Source: Mesorhizobium alhagi CCNWXJ12-2
Lineage (GTDB): Bacteria; Pseudomonadota; Alphaproteobacteria; Rhizobiales; Rhizobiaceae
Direction: 5' to 3'
DNA length: 47,077 nt
NCBI RefSeq assembly: GCF_000236565.1
Contig: NZ_AHAM01000096.1
Location: 1 to 47,077, forward strand
Numbering within the stretch: position 1 is the first letter of the stretch; each line of letters starts with the position of its first letter. The notes under the pieces were generated by a model. It ran no database searches. It had not been told where the DNA came from and saw only the letters and a list, made by a program, of their open reading frames with translations. Shown here piece after piece: positions 1 through 6,286 of the stretch. The translations under genes were made by a program, and so were the position numbers.

Positions 1-549
1 ACGGCTGGCGTCGGCCTGGGCCACGTCGGTGCGGGTGCCCTCGCCGACCTCGAAGCGCGAGCGCGCCGCGCGCGCCTGCTCCGACAGGAACTCCAGATTG
101 CGCTCCAGGAGCACCGCCACCTGCCGGTCGCGAATGACGTCCATATAGGCGCTGGCCGCGTTGAACAGAATATTCTGCTCGGTGTTGCGCAGGCTTTCGT
201 TGGAGGCAAACACCCGCGATTCGGCGGCCGCGACATTGTTCTTTGTCTGGAAGCCGTCGAACAGCATCTGATTGATCTGGACGCCGAACTGCCCGGTGGT
301 GATCCTGGTACCCATTTGCGAGGAGTAGTCGATGCTCGCCACGCCGTTTATCTGCGGCCGGTAGCCGGATTTGGCGATGGCGACGCCCTCGTCGGTCACC
401 CGCACGCCCGCGCGGGCCGAATTCAGCTCCGAATTGAGTTGGTATGCCTTGGTGAGCGCACCGAATATGGTTTCGGCGGATGCGGTGAGCGGAGAAAGCG
501 CCGTCGTTGAAAAGAAGATCGCGGCAAGAATACCCTGGCGTACAGACAC
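1..549 (-). CDS. tolC: TolC-family outer membrane efflux protein, 5' part
   Basis: Encodes the N-terminal 183 residues of a TolC-type outer-membrane channel; the gene runs off the left edge. It begins with GTG at 549, preceded by a GAGGGG ribosome site. Residues 1-24 look like a Sec signal peptide (basic start, hydrophobic stretch, small residues before AETIFGAL). The mature part has the TolC repeat hallmarks: ETIFGALTKAYQLN, a beta segment ending IDYSSQ, FGVQINQMLFDGF, and the helical stretch AASAYMDVIRD leading to RFEVGEGTRTDVAQADA. TolC trimers form the exit duct for RND pumps and type I secretion. It lies 185 bp downstream of the methyltransferase gene on the same strand. Host gene, not phage. 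Confidence 0.93.
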   Translation of the reverse strand, partial: MSVRQGILAAIFFSTTALSPLTASAETIFGALTKAYQLNSELNSARAGVRVTDEGVAIAKSGYRPQINGVASIDYSSQMGTRITTGQFGVQINQMLFDGFQTKNNVAAAESRVFASNESLRNTEQNILFNAASAYMDVIRDRQVAVLLERNLEFLSEQARAARSRFEVGEGTRTDVAQADASR

Positions 550-734
550 GAGTAGAACCCCTCATTCATTTCAACAGAAACCGCGCCGGCACACCACCTT
601 GGCGGCTGCCGGCTTCAAACGTGTTTCACATTTTACGCCGTCGCTTCCGTCCCCGGCCGCGAAAATTCGGCAACGATGGTCCAAACCCCAAGGCAACATG
701 GCGATGCGACAGGCGCAAGACAATAAGTATCGGT

Positions 735-1409
735 TCAGAATTCAAATGTACGGACGCGTTCAAACCCCGGCAGTGGCTTAATTGCCGCATTGAAGGCGCC
801 GCGTCCGCTGACCTCGCCAGCCGTTTTCAGATAGACGCGGGCAACACCGTCATTGCCCTGCCCGACCACGACCACCAGACGTCCGCCCTCCTTCAACTGA
901 TCGAAGAACGCCTGCGGCACCTCCTCCACGGAACCGCCGACGAAGATCACGTCATAGGGCGCCTCCGAGGCATAACCTTCGCGTAGCGGCCCCTGGACCA
1001 CCACGACATTGTCGTAGCCGAGTTCGGCAAGGGCGTCGGTGGCGAATTCGGCGAGCCCGGCATCGCTTTCCAACGCGATGACGGAACTGGCGAGCCTGGA
1101 CAGAACGGCCGAGCAGTATCCGGTGCCGCAGCCGACATCGAGCACGAAGTCGGAGGGTTTTACCTCGGCCAGTTGCACCAGCTTGGCGAAGGGCGACGGC
1201 TCCATCAGATAGCGCGGGCCGCGATCGCCGTCCCGCGCCGCGATCTGGATGTCTTCGTCGATATAGGCGAGGCTGCGTTGCATGGTCCTGACGAAGCCTT
1301 CGCGCGGCACGGTCAGCATCGCGTCGAGCAAGGCCGGATTGGTCACGTCCGTCGTGCGGATCTGGCCGTCGACCATTTTCCGGCGCTGTTCGGAATAGTC
1401 AGTGTTCAT
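735..1409 (-). CDS. pcm: Protein-L-isoaspartate O-methyltransferase
   Basis: Repairs damaged proteins by methylating L-isoaspartyl residues with S-adenosylmethionine in the cytoplasm. The 224-residue product has the family features in order: an N-terminal MVDGQIRTTDVTNPALLDAM segment, PREGFV, then the SAM-binding motif VLDVGCGTGY near residue 94, and a later acidic strand with VIFVGGSVEEVP. An in-frame TTG lies two codons upstream at 1415, but ATG at 1409 gives the usual family start. The pairing with a downstream tolC-like gene is a familiar arrangement in Rhizobiales. It appears to be the last host gene before the prophage. Confidence 0.93.
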   Translation of the reverse strand: MNTDYSEQRRKMVDGQIRTTDVTNPALLDAMLTVPREGFVRTMQRSLAYIDEDIQIAARDGDRGPRYLMEPSPFAKLVQLAEVKPSDFVLDVGCGTGYCSAVLSRLASSVIALESDAGLAEFATDALAELGYDNVVVVQGPLREGYASEAPYDVIFVGGSVEEVPQAFFDQLKEGGRLVVVVGQGNDGVARVYLKTAGEVSGRGAFNAAIKPLPGFERVRTFEF

Positions 1410-1593
1410 GTCCAAACAACCCGCTGGCGGCGCATTTCAAACGCGTTTTCATTCCGGGTAGAACGGACAGCCTTCACGTGCTGAAGGCCGCGGCGGCATT
1501 GGAGGCCTCGCCCGGAAGCCGCTATCTGTGTCAGTTCAACCACTTGCGGCACGGTGTGGCAAAATTCGCGTTCTCCGTCAATCAAGGACTTAG

Positions 1594-1692
1594 CAGACGC
1601 GCTGCCACACCCAAATTGACACTCTGTCCGACGAGGCAGTCCTGGCGGACTTGAAGCGGCTCGACGAGAAGGGCACAATCTTCGACGGGTGA
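1594..1692 (+). pseudogene. Possible 3' remnant of a small gene
   Basis: An open frame of 32 codons with no start codon runs from just after a TAG at 1591 to TGA at 1690. Its charged, helical-looking translation (SDEAVLADLKRLDEKG) resembles real protein rather than an antisense shadow. The stop lies 18 bp before the next start on the same strand. It may be the tail of a gene cut off at the prophage boundary or decayed in place. The rest of 1410-1710 holds no gene I recognise; the left attachment site probably lies in it but cannot be placed without the other end. Confidence 0.25.
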
Positions 1693-1710
1693 TGATGGAG
1701 AGAGACGGTG

Positions 1711-1929
1711 ATGCGCGGGCTGAAAGGAAAAATGCTCTACGCGGCGGTCAAGCCGTTCATGGGCCGGCCAAACACGCCAGAGACCGTAGAGGAGATCGGG
1801 GCGGCGCTTGAGAAGGCCGAACAAGACTACGCGGCCTTGATCGCCGATTTGACGCGCGAATTCACGCCGGAAGAGCTCGAAAAATTTCTGCTTGGCGAAT
1901 TCACGCCGGAAGACCGTCACTTGATGTAG
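1711..1929 (+). CDS. Small hypothetical protein, 72 residues
   Basis: Not recognised. The start is ATG at 1711 with GGAGAG eight bases upstream; the GTG directly before it is less well placed. The protein has a basic N-terminus (MRGLKGKMLYAAVKP) and an acidic helical rest. A short internal duplication is visible: REFTPEELEK is followed by GEFTPEDRH. Its 3' end overlaps the convergent minus-strand gene by 13 bp. It lies at the extreme left of the prophage on the opposite strand to the late genes, so it is probably an accessory gene. Confidence 0.55.
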   Translation: MRGLKGKMLYAAVKPFMGRPNTPETVEEIGAALEKAEQDYAALIADLTREFTPEELEKFLLGEFTPEDRHLM

Positions 1930-2174
1930 GGATTGACCCAGCCGCTCGGCCCTGTCGGCGGCGAGATGATGATGCCGACTTTCTTCCCGCCGCACTTCGA
2001 GCATTTCAGCTTCGGCGCGAGATCGTCATGCAGGACCGAATGATCAGGCCCTAGCCTTTCCCGCAACTTCACCAGGTCGAGTGTCTGATTGTGCTGGCAG
2101 TGCCAATTGTGGCAATGGGCGTGCAGCGTGTAGTCGCCGTCGATTAGCTCCTGAACCGTGGTGAACCTGATCAT
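1917..2174 (-). CDS. Small protein with a zinc-ribbon-like C-terminus
   Basis: An 85-residue protein starting MIRFTTVQEL. The first half carries a His/Cys-rich stretch (HAHCHNWHCQHNQ) and the second half a CSKCGGKK knuckle, so a metal site built from Cys/His residues is likely, although the cysteine pairs are not a textbook zinc ribbon. A longer upstream reading frame exists, but its residues look like antisense shadow of the plus-strand gene at 2239. Proteins of this style are common as uncharacterised small genes in rhizobial genomes and prophages. Function unknown. Confidence 0.6.
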   Translation of the reverse strand: MIRFTTVQELIDGDYTLHAHCHNWHCQHNQTLDLVKLRERLGPDHSVLHDDLAPKLKCSKCGGKKVGIIISPPTGPSGWVNPYIK

Positions 2175-2238
2175 CGCGAGAAAATAGCGCGAGTTCGGGC
2201 GACAGGGAACATTCTCGCCATCGCACCGTTTCAACGCG

Positions 2239-2448
2239 ATGGCTGATCCGATTTCCCTCGACGACACGATCCGCTCCGAAGTCCGGCGCGAGATGGAGAT
2301 CGCCCGGGCCAAGTACGGCGAGAACTTCGAACTGCTCTGCATCGAAGGCAGCTGGGGCGATACGATTGACGATCGCAAGGCGCTGCAGCTGCTGCGCTCG
2401 CTGAACCGCACCGGCTCCATTTACGCGAAAGTCATTTGCCGGGTCTGA
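2239..2448 (+). CDS. Small hypothetical protein, 69 residues
   Basis: Not recognised. The sequence is mixed-charge and compact (DDTIRSEVRREMEIARAKYG then LLCIEGSWGDTIDDRKALQLL), with no signal peptide or membrane segment, so it should be a small soluble protein. It diverges from the gene at 1917-2174 with a 64-bp gap and converges on the DNA ligase gene, from which it is separated by 14 bp. Part of the left-end accessory cluster. Confidence 0.55.
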   Translation: MADPISLDDTIRSEVRREMEIARAKYGENFELLCIEGSWGDTIDDRKALQLLRSLNRTGSIYAKVICRV

Positions 2449-2462
2449 AAACGCTCGCGGAC

Positions 2463-3356
2463 TTAGTCCTCACGGACCTCAGTCAGCGTGGCATGGCGTA
2501 AGCCGCCTTCGCCTTTCAGGAAGCGCACGTGACCTACCAGGCCGGGCTTGATCCATTGGGCGTTCGGCTTATTGATCGGTATTCCCTTCGGCGCCCGGCC
2601 GGGCATGCCGGCAACGCGCTCCCAAAGCCGTTCCTTCATGGCGCGGTTCAGACCGATCACAGCGGCCCCAACATAGTTCCGCGAGCCGTCGCCCTTGGCC
2701 ATAAGAGCCAGCGGTGCCTCGCCGGGTTCCCGCACCACGCCAAGCACCTCGAGGTCAGCCTCCACGAAGCATTTTGCCTTCAGCCAAGATTTCGACGGCC
2801 CGCTGCGATAGCGGCTATCGGCGCGCTTCGACACCATCCCCTCGAGCCCCATGGCGTCGACGGCGCGGAAGATCGCCGTGGCGTCACCCTCGAAGCTTTC
2901 GCTGAACTGGATCCTGCCCGGCTTGTCCCTCACGAGCTCGGCGAGCTTCGCCCGGCGATCGACGAGCGGCTTCGACCGCAGATCGCGGCCGTCCACGTGA
3001 AGGAGATCGAAGGCGACGAAGCAAAGTCTGCTCGGTTCGGCCTTGATGGCTCGGCCAATCGCGTTGAAGTCCGATGCGCCCTTCTCATTGCAGACGATCA
3101 CCTCACCATCGATGATGGCGGACTTGCAAGGCAGCGCCTGGCCGGCAAGCGCGATCGGCCAGAATTTGGTTGACCAGTCGTGGCCGTTGCGGGTGAACAC
3201 GCGCGCATCGCCGCGATCGACGATGATCTGCGCCCGGTACCCGTCGAACTTGACCTCATGAATCCAGCCTTCGCCCTCAGGCGGCTGATCCACCAGGGTC
3301 GGGATTTGCGGGGGAATGAACTCTAGCCGGGACACGGCAACAGAACGCTTACTCAT
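2463..3356 (-). CDS. ATP-dependent DNA ligase, LigD ligase-domain type
   Basis: Seals DNA nicks using ATP. The 297-residue protein has the nucleotidyltransferase motifs in order: motif I EVKFDGYR with the adenylated lysine at about residue 36, motif III FVAFDLLHVDG, motif IV GMVSKRADSRY and motif V SWLKAKC, followed by an OB-fold ending in FLKGEGGLRHATL. This resembles the ligase module of bacterial LigD, without polymerase or phosphoesterase domains. ATG at 3356 is preferred over the adjoining GTG at 3359. No Ku gene is nearby. It is the last minus-strand gene of the late region and is preceded by a terminator-like repeat, so it may be transcribed separately. It may repair or seal phage DNA. 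Confidence 0.88.
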   Translation of the reverse strand: MSKRSVAVSRLEFIPPQIPTLVDQPPEGEGWIHEVKFDGYRAQIIVDRGDARVFTRNGHDWSTKFWPIALAGQALPCKSAIIDGEVIVCNEKGASDFNAIGRAIKAEPSRLCFVAFDLLHVDGRDLRSKPLVDRRAKLAELVRDKPGRIQFSESFEGDATAIFRAVDAMGLEGMVSKRADSRYRSGPSKSWLKAKCFVEADLEVLGVVREPGEAPLALMAKGDGSRNYVGAAVIGLNRAMKERLWERVAGMPGRAPKGIPINKPNAQWIKPGLVGHVRFLKGEGGLRHATLTEVRED

Positions 3357-3396
3357 CACGATGCGGAATCTAGTGATTGCTTTCGCATTTAGGAGT

Positions 3397-3440
3397 CCCT
3401 GAAACGCAAAAGCTCGCGGCCTCCGGAGAGACGCGGGCCG
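3397..3440 (-). terminator. Terminator-like element, left copy of a direct repeat
   Basis: The element reads CCTGAAACGCAAAA followed by a GC-rich imperfect hairpin (CGCGGCCTCCGGAGAGACGC, then GGGCC). Read leftward it has a hairpin followed by a short U tract. Nearly the same ~45-bp sequence recurs at 4640-4685, in the same orientation. The two copies bracket the two-gene cassette at 3613-4486. This copy lies 41 bp upstream of the ligase start, so it would block leftward read-through into the ligase gene. Confidence 0.6.
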
Positions 3441-3612
3441 TTTCTGTCTAAGCCTTTTGGCTGAAGTTTACTCTTTCGGGTCGATCTTCGTATGTTCCGC
3501 ACCAAATCCGGGCGACGCTTGGAATACTTCCAGCGTTGCGGAATTTTTGCGAGACAACGGCGGTCTGCGTCACTATACCATCCCCCAACACGGGGGGATA
3601 ATCGTTCATTGC

Positions 3613-3924
3613 ATGGACTGGGCGAAAGACGTTTGGACTGCGATCTTTGAAAGTCTCAAAGGGCATCCTGAAGCCACTCTGGCTGCAACTATGGTGTTCG
3701 CCGGCGGCGGCATGCTCGCCATGAGCATTAACCCTTGGGCTTCATGCGGCCTTCCCGCCGTCATATATGTGGGTTATTGTTTAAGAATGACCGGGCATGA
3801 TAAGCATTCGGAACGAATGGCCGAACTTGACGTTCAGAAAATAGAGAAATCTCGCGGGGCGAAGACGAGACAACGCGCCCAGAAGATCCTAGAGCGTAGG
3901 CGGGACACAAATGGACGCCGTTAA
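3613..3924 (+). CDS. Small membrane protein, first gene of a moron cassette
   Basis: About 103 residues from ATG at 3613 (MDWAKDVW). An open frame extends further upstream, but those residues overlap the probable promoter region and look non-coding. Two hydrophobic segments are visible at about residues 24-40 and 44-60, followed by a basic, helix-prone tail (KHSERMAELDVQKIEKSRGAKTR...). It overlaps the next gene by 14 bp, so the two are translated together. No family recognised. The cassette reads against the surrounding late operon and is flanked by duplicated terminators, the usual layout of a moron. A role such as superinfection exclusion would be a guess. Confidence 0.6.
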   Translation: MDWAKDVWTAIFESLKGHPEATLAATMVFAGGGMLAMSINPWASCGLPAVIYVGYCLRMTGHDKHSERMAELDVQKIEKSRGAKTRQRAQKILERRRDTNGRR

Positions 3925-4486
3925 CACCTCAATCTTCGGAACTCCTTTTTTCGAGATCTCGACCGTCATATTCGCGGTGGCTGCGGTCACGGTGTGGTTG
4001 ACGCTTGTGAGCAACCGAGCAGTGCGGCGAACCGCAGAACTCCAAGCTGCAGAAAAGGCGCTTGCGGCCCACTACGACGCTGCCGATAAGGTGTTGGATG
4101 ATCCAGCTCTTCCTGAGGAAGCGCGGGACGCGATGGTGGCGCTCGTCGAATTTGTTGCCGATCGGAAGCTCAGTGAACGCTTTGTCGTGGATTTCATGGA
4201 CCATGACCAGCGCTCCAGTAAGGCCGCACCATGGGCCTCCGAGATGGAGAAGCTAAGGTTTACGCGCTCTGACCTTGTTGAAAACTACCACAAAGCGATG
4301 ATGTCGGGCCTAATCGCTATGTTTTTGCGTTGGCCCAGCAACACCAAGCACTTCTATCGATTCTCAGCGGAGCTAGCGGCCGACAATCGCCGCGACGCAC
4401 AAATTGCGGAGCGGATAGCAATGTTGAAGAAGTCCATATTCGGCGAGCGGAACGGCAGCGGAACCTCAATGGCTGCGCACTGCTAG
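3911..4486 (+). CDS. Single-pass membrane protein, second gene of a moron cassette
   Basis: 191 residues from ATG at 3911. One N-terminal membrane segment (about residues 17-36, ISTVIFAVAAVTVWLTLV) is followed by a long helical cytosolic domain (RRTAELQAAEKALAAHY and onward, with LVEFVADRKLSERFVVDFMDH). This layout resembles short anchored proteins of the DUF4760 kind, but I cannot confirm the family. It overlaps the preceding membrane-protein gene. The 232 bp after it contain only the right-hand terminator repeat. Confidence 0.65.
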   Translation: MDAVNTSIFGTPFFEISTVIFAVAAVTVWLTLVSNRAVRRTAELQAAEKALAAHYDAADKVLDDPALPEEARDAMVALVEFVADRKLSERFVVDFMDHDQRSSKAAPWASEMEKLRFTRSDLVENYHKAMMSGLIAMFLRWPSNTKHFYRFSAELAADNRRDAQIAERIAMLKKSIFGERNGSGTSMAAHC

Positions 4487-4639
4487 GCCCGCAGAGGGCA
4501 ATCCCAGATGTTATCTCCCATGCGGGCTTGTTCCGCCGCGGCATTCGGCTCGATCCATGCGCTCGTGCAACGTCGCAACGCCCGGGCCTTTGCGGTCAGC
4601 GAGGTGAATTTCGTCAATCTTTGGACGAGAGGATTAACC

Positions 4640-4685
4640 CCCTGAAACGCAAAAAAGCCCGCGCCTCCGGAGAGACACGGGCTTT
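4640..4685 (-). terminator. Rho-independent terminator, right copy of a direct repeat
   Basis: A hairpin with arms AAAGCCCGCG and CACGGGCTTT (one mismatch) is bordered by six A on the left and T on the right, so it can work in both directions. In the leftward direction it lies 33 bp after the gene ending at 4719 and is followed by a U tract. It repeats the element at 3397-3440 with only a few differences. Confidence 0.7.
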
Positions 4686-4718
4686 AGGCCACCGAGGCGC
4701 AACCGCCGCCGGCGCGGA

Positions 4719-4982
4719 CTATTCGATCTTGGTGAAGTCCAGGTAGAATTTCTCGCCGACAGCGAATTTGCCGATCAGTGCCGGGTTGGCGACAGTCAGC
4801 GACAGCTCGCCGCACGGCGAGTACCGCGCATAGCTGTTGTCTTCGTCGCTGCCGTCGGAAGGATACGGCCCATCCTTCGCCACGGCGTGAAACTTGAGGG
4901 TTTCCTGTGTGGGCGTTCCTTCCGGCGTCGGCGGGTACGGCGTGATTGAAGAGATCCGCATCTTCGCGCGCATCGTGGCCAT
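4719..4982 (-). CDS. Small phage protein of unknown function
   Basis: 87 residues starting MATMRAKMRISS, with GGAG seven bases before the ATG. The sequence suggests a compact beta-rich soluble domain (LKFHAVAKDG, then CGELSLTVANPALIGKFAVGEKFYLDFTKIE). No catalytic motif or membrane segment is seen. It is the last gene of the lysis-side operon and is followed by a clear terminator at 4640-4685. A 6-bp GC hairpin at 5005-5022 separates it from the upstream gene. Similar small proteins with this ending are frequent in rhizobial prophages. Function unknown. Confidence 0.65.
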   Translation of the reverse strand: MATMRAKMRISSITPYPPTPEGTPTQETLKFHAVAKDGPYPSDGSDEDNSYARYSPCGELSLTVANPALIGKFAVGEKFYLDFTKIE

Positions 4983-5032
4983 CCTAGTTCTCCATTCTGA
5001 TTATGCCCGGGAACCGCCGGGCGCGGATTCTC

Positions 5033-5413
5033 TCACGGCGGTGGCCGGCCGGTGATCCAGGTGTAGATGCCGATCGCCCAGCCGGCGAAGCCGACGACGG
5101 CGATGCCGATCTTGATCAGCCAGTGGCCGAGCGTGCCGGCCCCGAGCGCCTGCTGGCGCAGGGAGATGACATCGACGGTCACCGCCTCTACCCCTTCCAC
5201 CTTATTCTTGACCGTCAGCATGTCCGTCTCGAGGTGGGTCGTTCGTAGCACCACCTCGTCGAGGCGCCGGTGCACATTGGCGCGGCTGGTGGCGCTCGCC
5301 GCCTCCGATTCACCCATGTCGCTCTTGAGATCGTCGACCTTCTCGTTGATTGCCTTCACCGTGCCGGTCAGTTCGCCGAGCATCTTGTAGATTTCGTTCA
5401 GGCTTGCTGCCAT
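5033..5413 (-). CDS. DUF1515-like phage protein with coiled coil and C-terminal membrane anchor
   Basis: 126 residues from ATG at 5413 (MAASLNEIYKMLGEL). The N-terminal two thirds are a long amphipathic helical region (residues ~8-80: TGTVKAINEKVDDLKSDM, HRRLDEVVLRTTHLETDM) expected to form a coiled coil. Residues ~95-117 form one membrane helix (WLIKIGIAVVGFAGWAIGIY). The organisation matches DUF1515-type proteins seen beside lysis genes in rhizobial phages. A longer upstream frame is ignored because it overlaps the o-spanin gene. Position between the spanins and the terminated gene at 4982 suggests a lysis accessory role; this is inference. Confidence 0.7.
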   Translation of the reverse strand: MAASLNEIYKMLGELTGTVKAINEKVDDLKSDMGESEAASATSRANVHRRLDEVVLRTTHLETDMLTVKNKVEGVEAVTVDVISLRQQALGAGTLGHWLIKIGIAVVGFAGWAIGIYTWITGRPPP

Positions 5414-5438
5414 CAGTCTTGCCCCTGCCCGGGCCAGA

Positions 5439-5654
5439 TCATTGCCAGCACCCCGCCCGACCGCCGGCGCGATCGTTGCCGAGCACGCGCTCATAGCCGG
5501 GTCGGTCGGCCGTGATGAGCGCCACCGTCCCGGCCGGGCTAAGGTTGTTCTTCACGAACGGGCCGCAGCTGCTCACAGGCGTCGACTGGCAGGCCGCCCC
5601 CACGCAGACCCACCAAGCAAAGATCATAGTCAGACATATTCTGGAGAGCCGCAT
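5439..5654 (-). CDS. Outer-membrane lipoprotein, Rz1-like o-spanin
   Basis: 71 residues from ATG at 5654 (MRLSRICLTMIF). The N-terminus is a lipoprotein signal ending GAAC, with the lipidated cysteine at residue 22; the remaining ~50 residues would face the periplasm. It starts inside the i-spanin gene (5539-5832) in another frame and continues ~100 bp past it, the overlapping arrangement typical of Rz/Rz1 pairs. O-spanins join i-spanins across the periplasm and fuse the two membranes in the last step of lysis of Gram-negative hosts. The lipobox is slightly atypical and the prolines common in Rz1 are few. Confidence 0.65.
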   Translation of the reverse strand: MRLSRICLTMIFAWWVCVGAACQSTPVSSCGPFVKNNLSPAGTVALITADRPGYERVLGNDRAGGRAGCWQ

Positions 5655-5832
5655 CGTCCCCCTTCCTTTCCATTGTTGCCTTGCCATCCGCGATGGCCAC
5701 CTCGGAAATGCGACGGGCGTAGCCAGCGCTATCGCCTACCGCATGGCCGATCCAGTAGGCCGCGGAACCCGCGACGAGCGCCCCGGCCGTGAAGCCGGCC
5801 CCGACTTTGATCCAGTCGAACAGGCCGAACAT
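5539..5832 (-). CDS. Inner-membrane i-spanin, Rz-like
   Basis: 97 residues from ATG at 5832 (MFGLFDWIKVGAGF). An N-terminal membrane helix covers about residues 9-30 (AGFTAGALVAGSAAYWIGHAVG), followed by a periplasmic helical domain (YARRISEVAIADGKATMERKGDDAALQ). That topology, the overlap with the lipoprotein gene and the location just after the endolysin identify an Rz-type spanin. The start overlaps the stop of the 44-residue gene upstream by one base (TGATG), indicating coupled translation. Confidence 0.7.
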   Translation of the reverse strand: MFGLFDWIKVGAGFTAGALVAGSAAYWIGHAVGDSAGYARRISEVAIADGKATMERKGDDAALQNMSDYDLCLVGLRGGGLPVDACEQLRPVREEQP

Positions 5833-5966
5833 CAGAGCACCAACCAGACGACGGCCGCGCCGATCGCCACGGTCACCGGCCAGTAGTACAGCGCGATGCG
5901 CCAAGCGAGGCCGGGCGCTGCCCGCAGGAACACCCAGGCCCAAAAGTCGGGATCGTTGCCGCCCAT
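5832..5966 (-). CDS. 44-residue membrane protein, holin candidate
   Basis: A very short gene, MGGNDPDFWAW through WLVL, starting at ATG 5966. The start overlaps the upstream stop (TGATG) and has GGAGG eight bases before it; its own stop overlaps the next start in the same way. It has one strong hydrophobic segment near the C-terminus (VTVAIGAAVVWLVL), preceded by an aromatic amphipathic stretch (WRIALYYW). Placed between endolysin and spanins, it is a candidate holin or pinholin. One helix and 44 residues are small for a holin, so a lysis accessory peptide is possible. Confidence 0.55.
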   Translation of the reverse strand: MGGNDPDFWAWVFLRAAPGLAWRIALYYWPVTVAIGAAVVWLVL

Positions 5967-6286
5967 CAGCATGACCTCCAGACGCCATCAGTCAGGTAGC
6001 CATGCCAGTGTCCGACGTGGTGGACGCTCGGCGTAAGCGTCGGCTTTTCGAGAGATCCGTTCCAAGCCCAGGACGGCCCCATTTCCGGCTTGAAGCCGTT
6101 GCCGACGTTGAGAGGACCGACGACGCCGCAGCCGCATGGGCAGCAATACCAGAACGCCTGGTCGCCATCGGAATCGGGCTCATCTACTCGAAACGAGCCC
6201 GGAACTCTGCCTTTCAGGCCGTCGCGAAAATCCATCCTGTCGGGAACATGTCGCGCGACGACCGGCTCAGTCTTGACCTCGCCCAT
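5966..6286 (-). CDS. DUF6527-type small metal-binding-like protein
   Basis: 106 residues from ATG at 6286, which overlaps the endolysin stop (TGATG). The core FWYCCPCGCGVVGPLNVG followed by SWAWNGSLEKPTLTPSVHH matches the style of DUF6527 proteins: a Cys-rich turn, a W-x-W-x-G segment and PTL-x-PS. The clustered cysteines suggest a bound metal. These small genes are widespread in tailed phages and often lie near lysis genes; their function is not known to me. Confidence 0.75.
   Translation of the reverse strand: MGEVKTEPVVARHVPDRMDFRDGLKGRVPGSFRVDEPDSDGDQAFWYCCPCGCGVVGPLNVGNGFKPEMGPSWAWNGSLEKPTLTPSVHHVGHWHGYLTDGVWRSC

Noticed and set aside
3547-3579. Promoter TTGCGA ... TATACC for the membrane cassette
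   Set aside because: The spacer is 21 bp, too long for a normal sigma70 promoter; no better candidate was found.
4330-4746. 138-codon plus-strand frame after the cassette
   Set aside because: Overlaps the second cassette gene and the terminator; no ribosome site; Arg-rich shadow composition.
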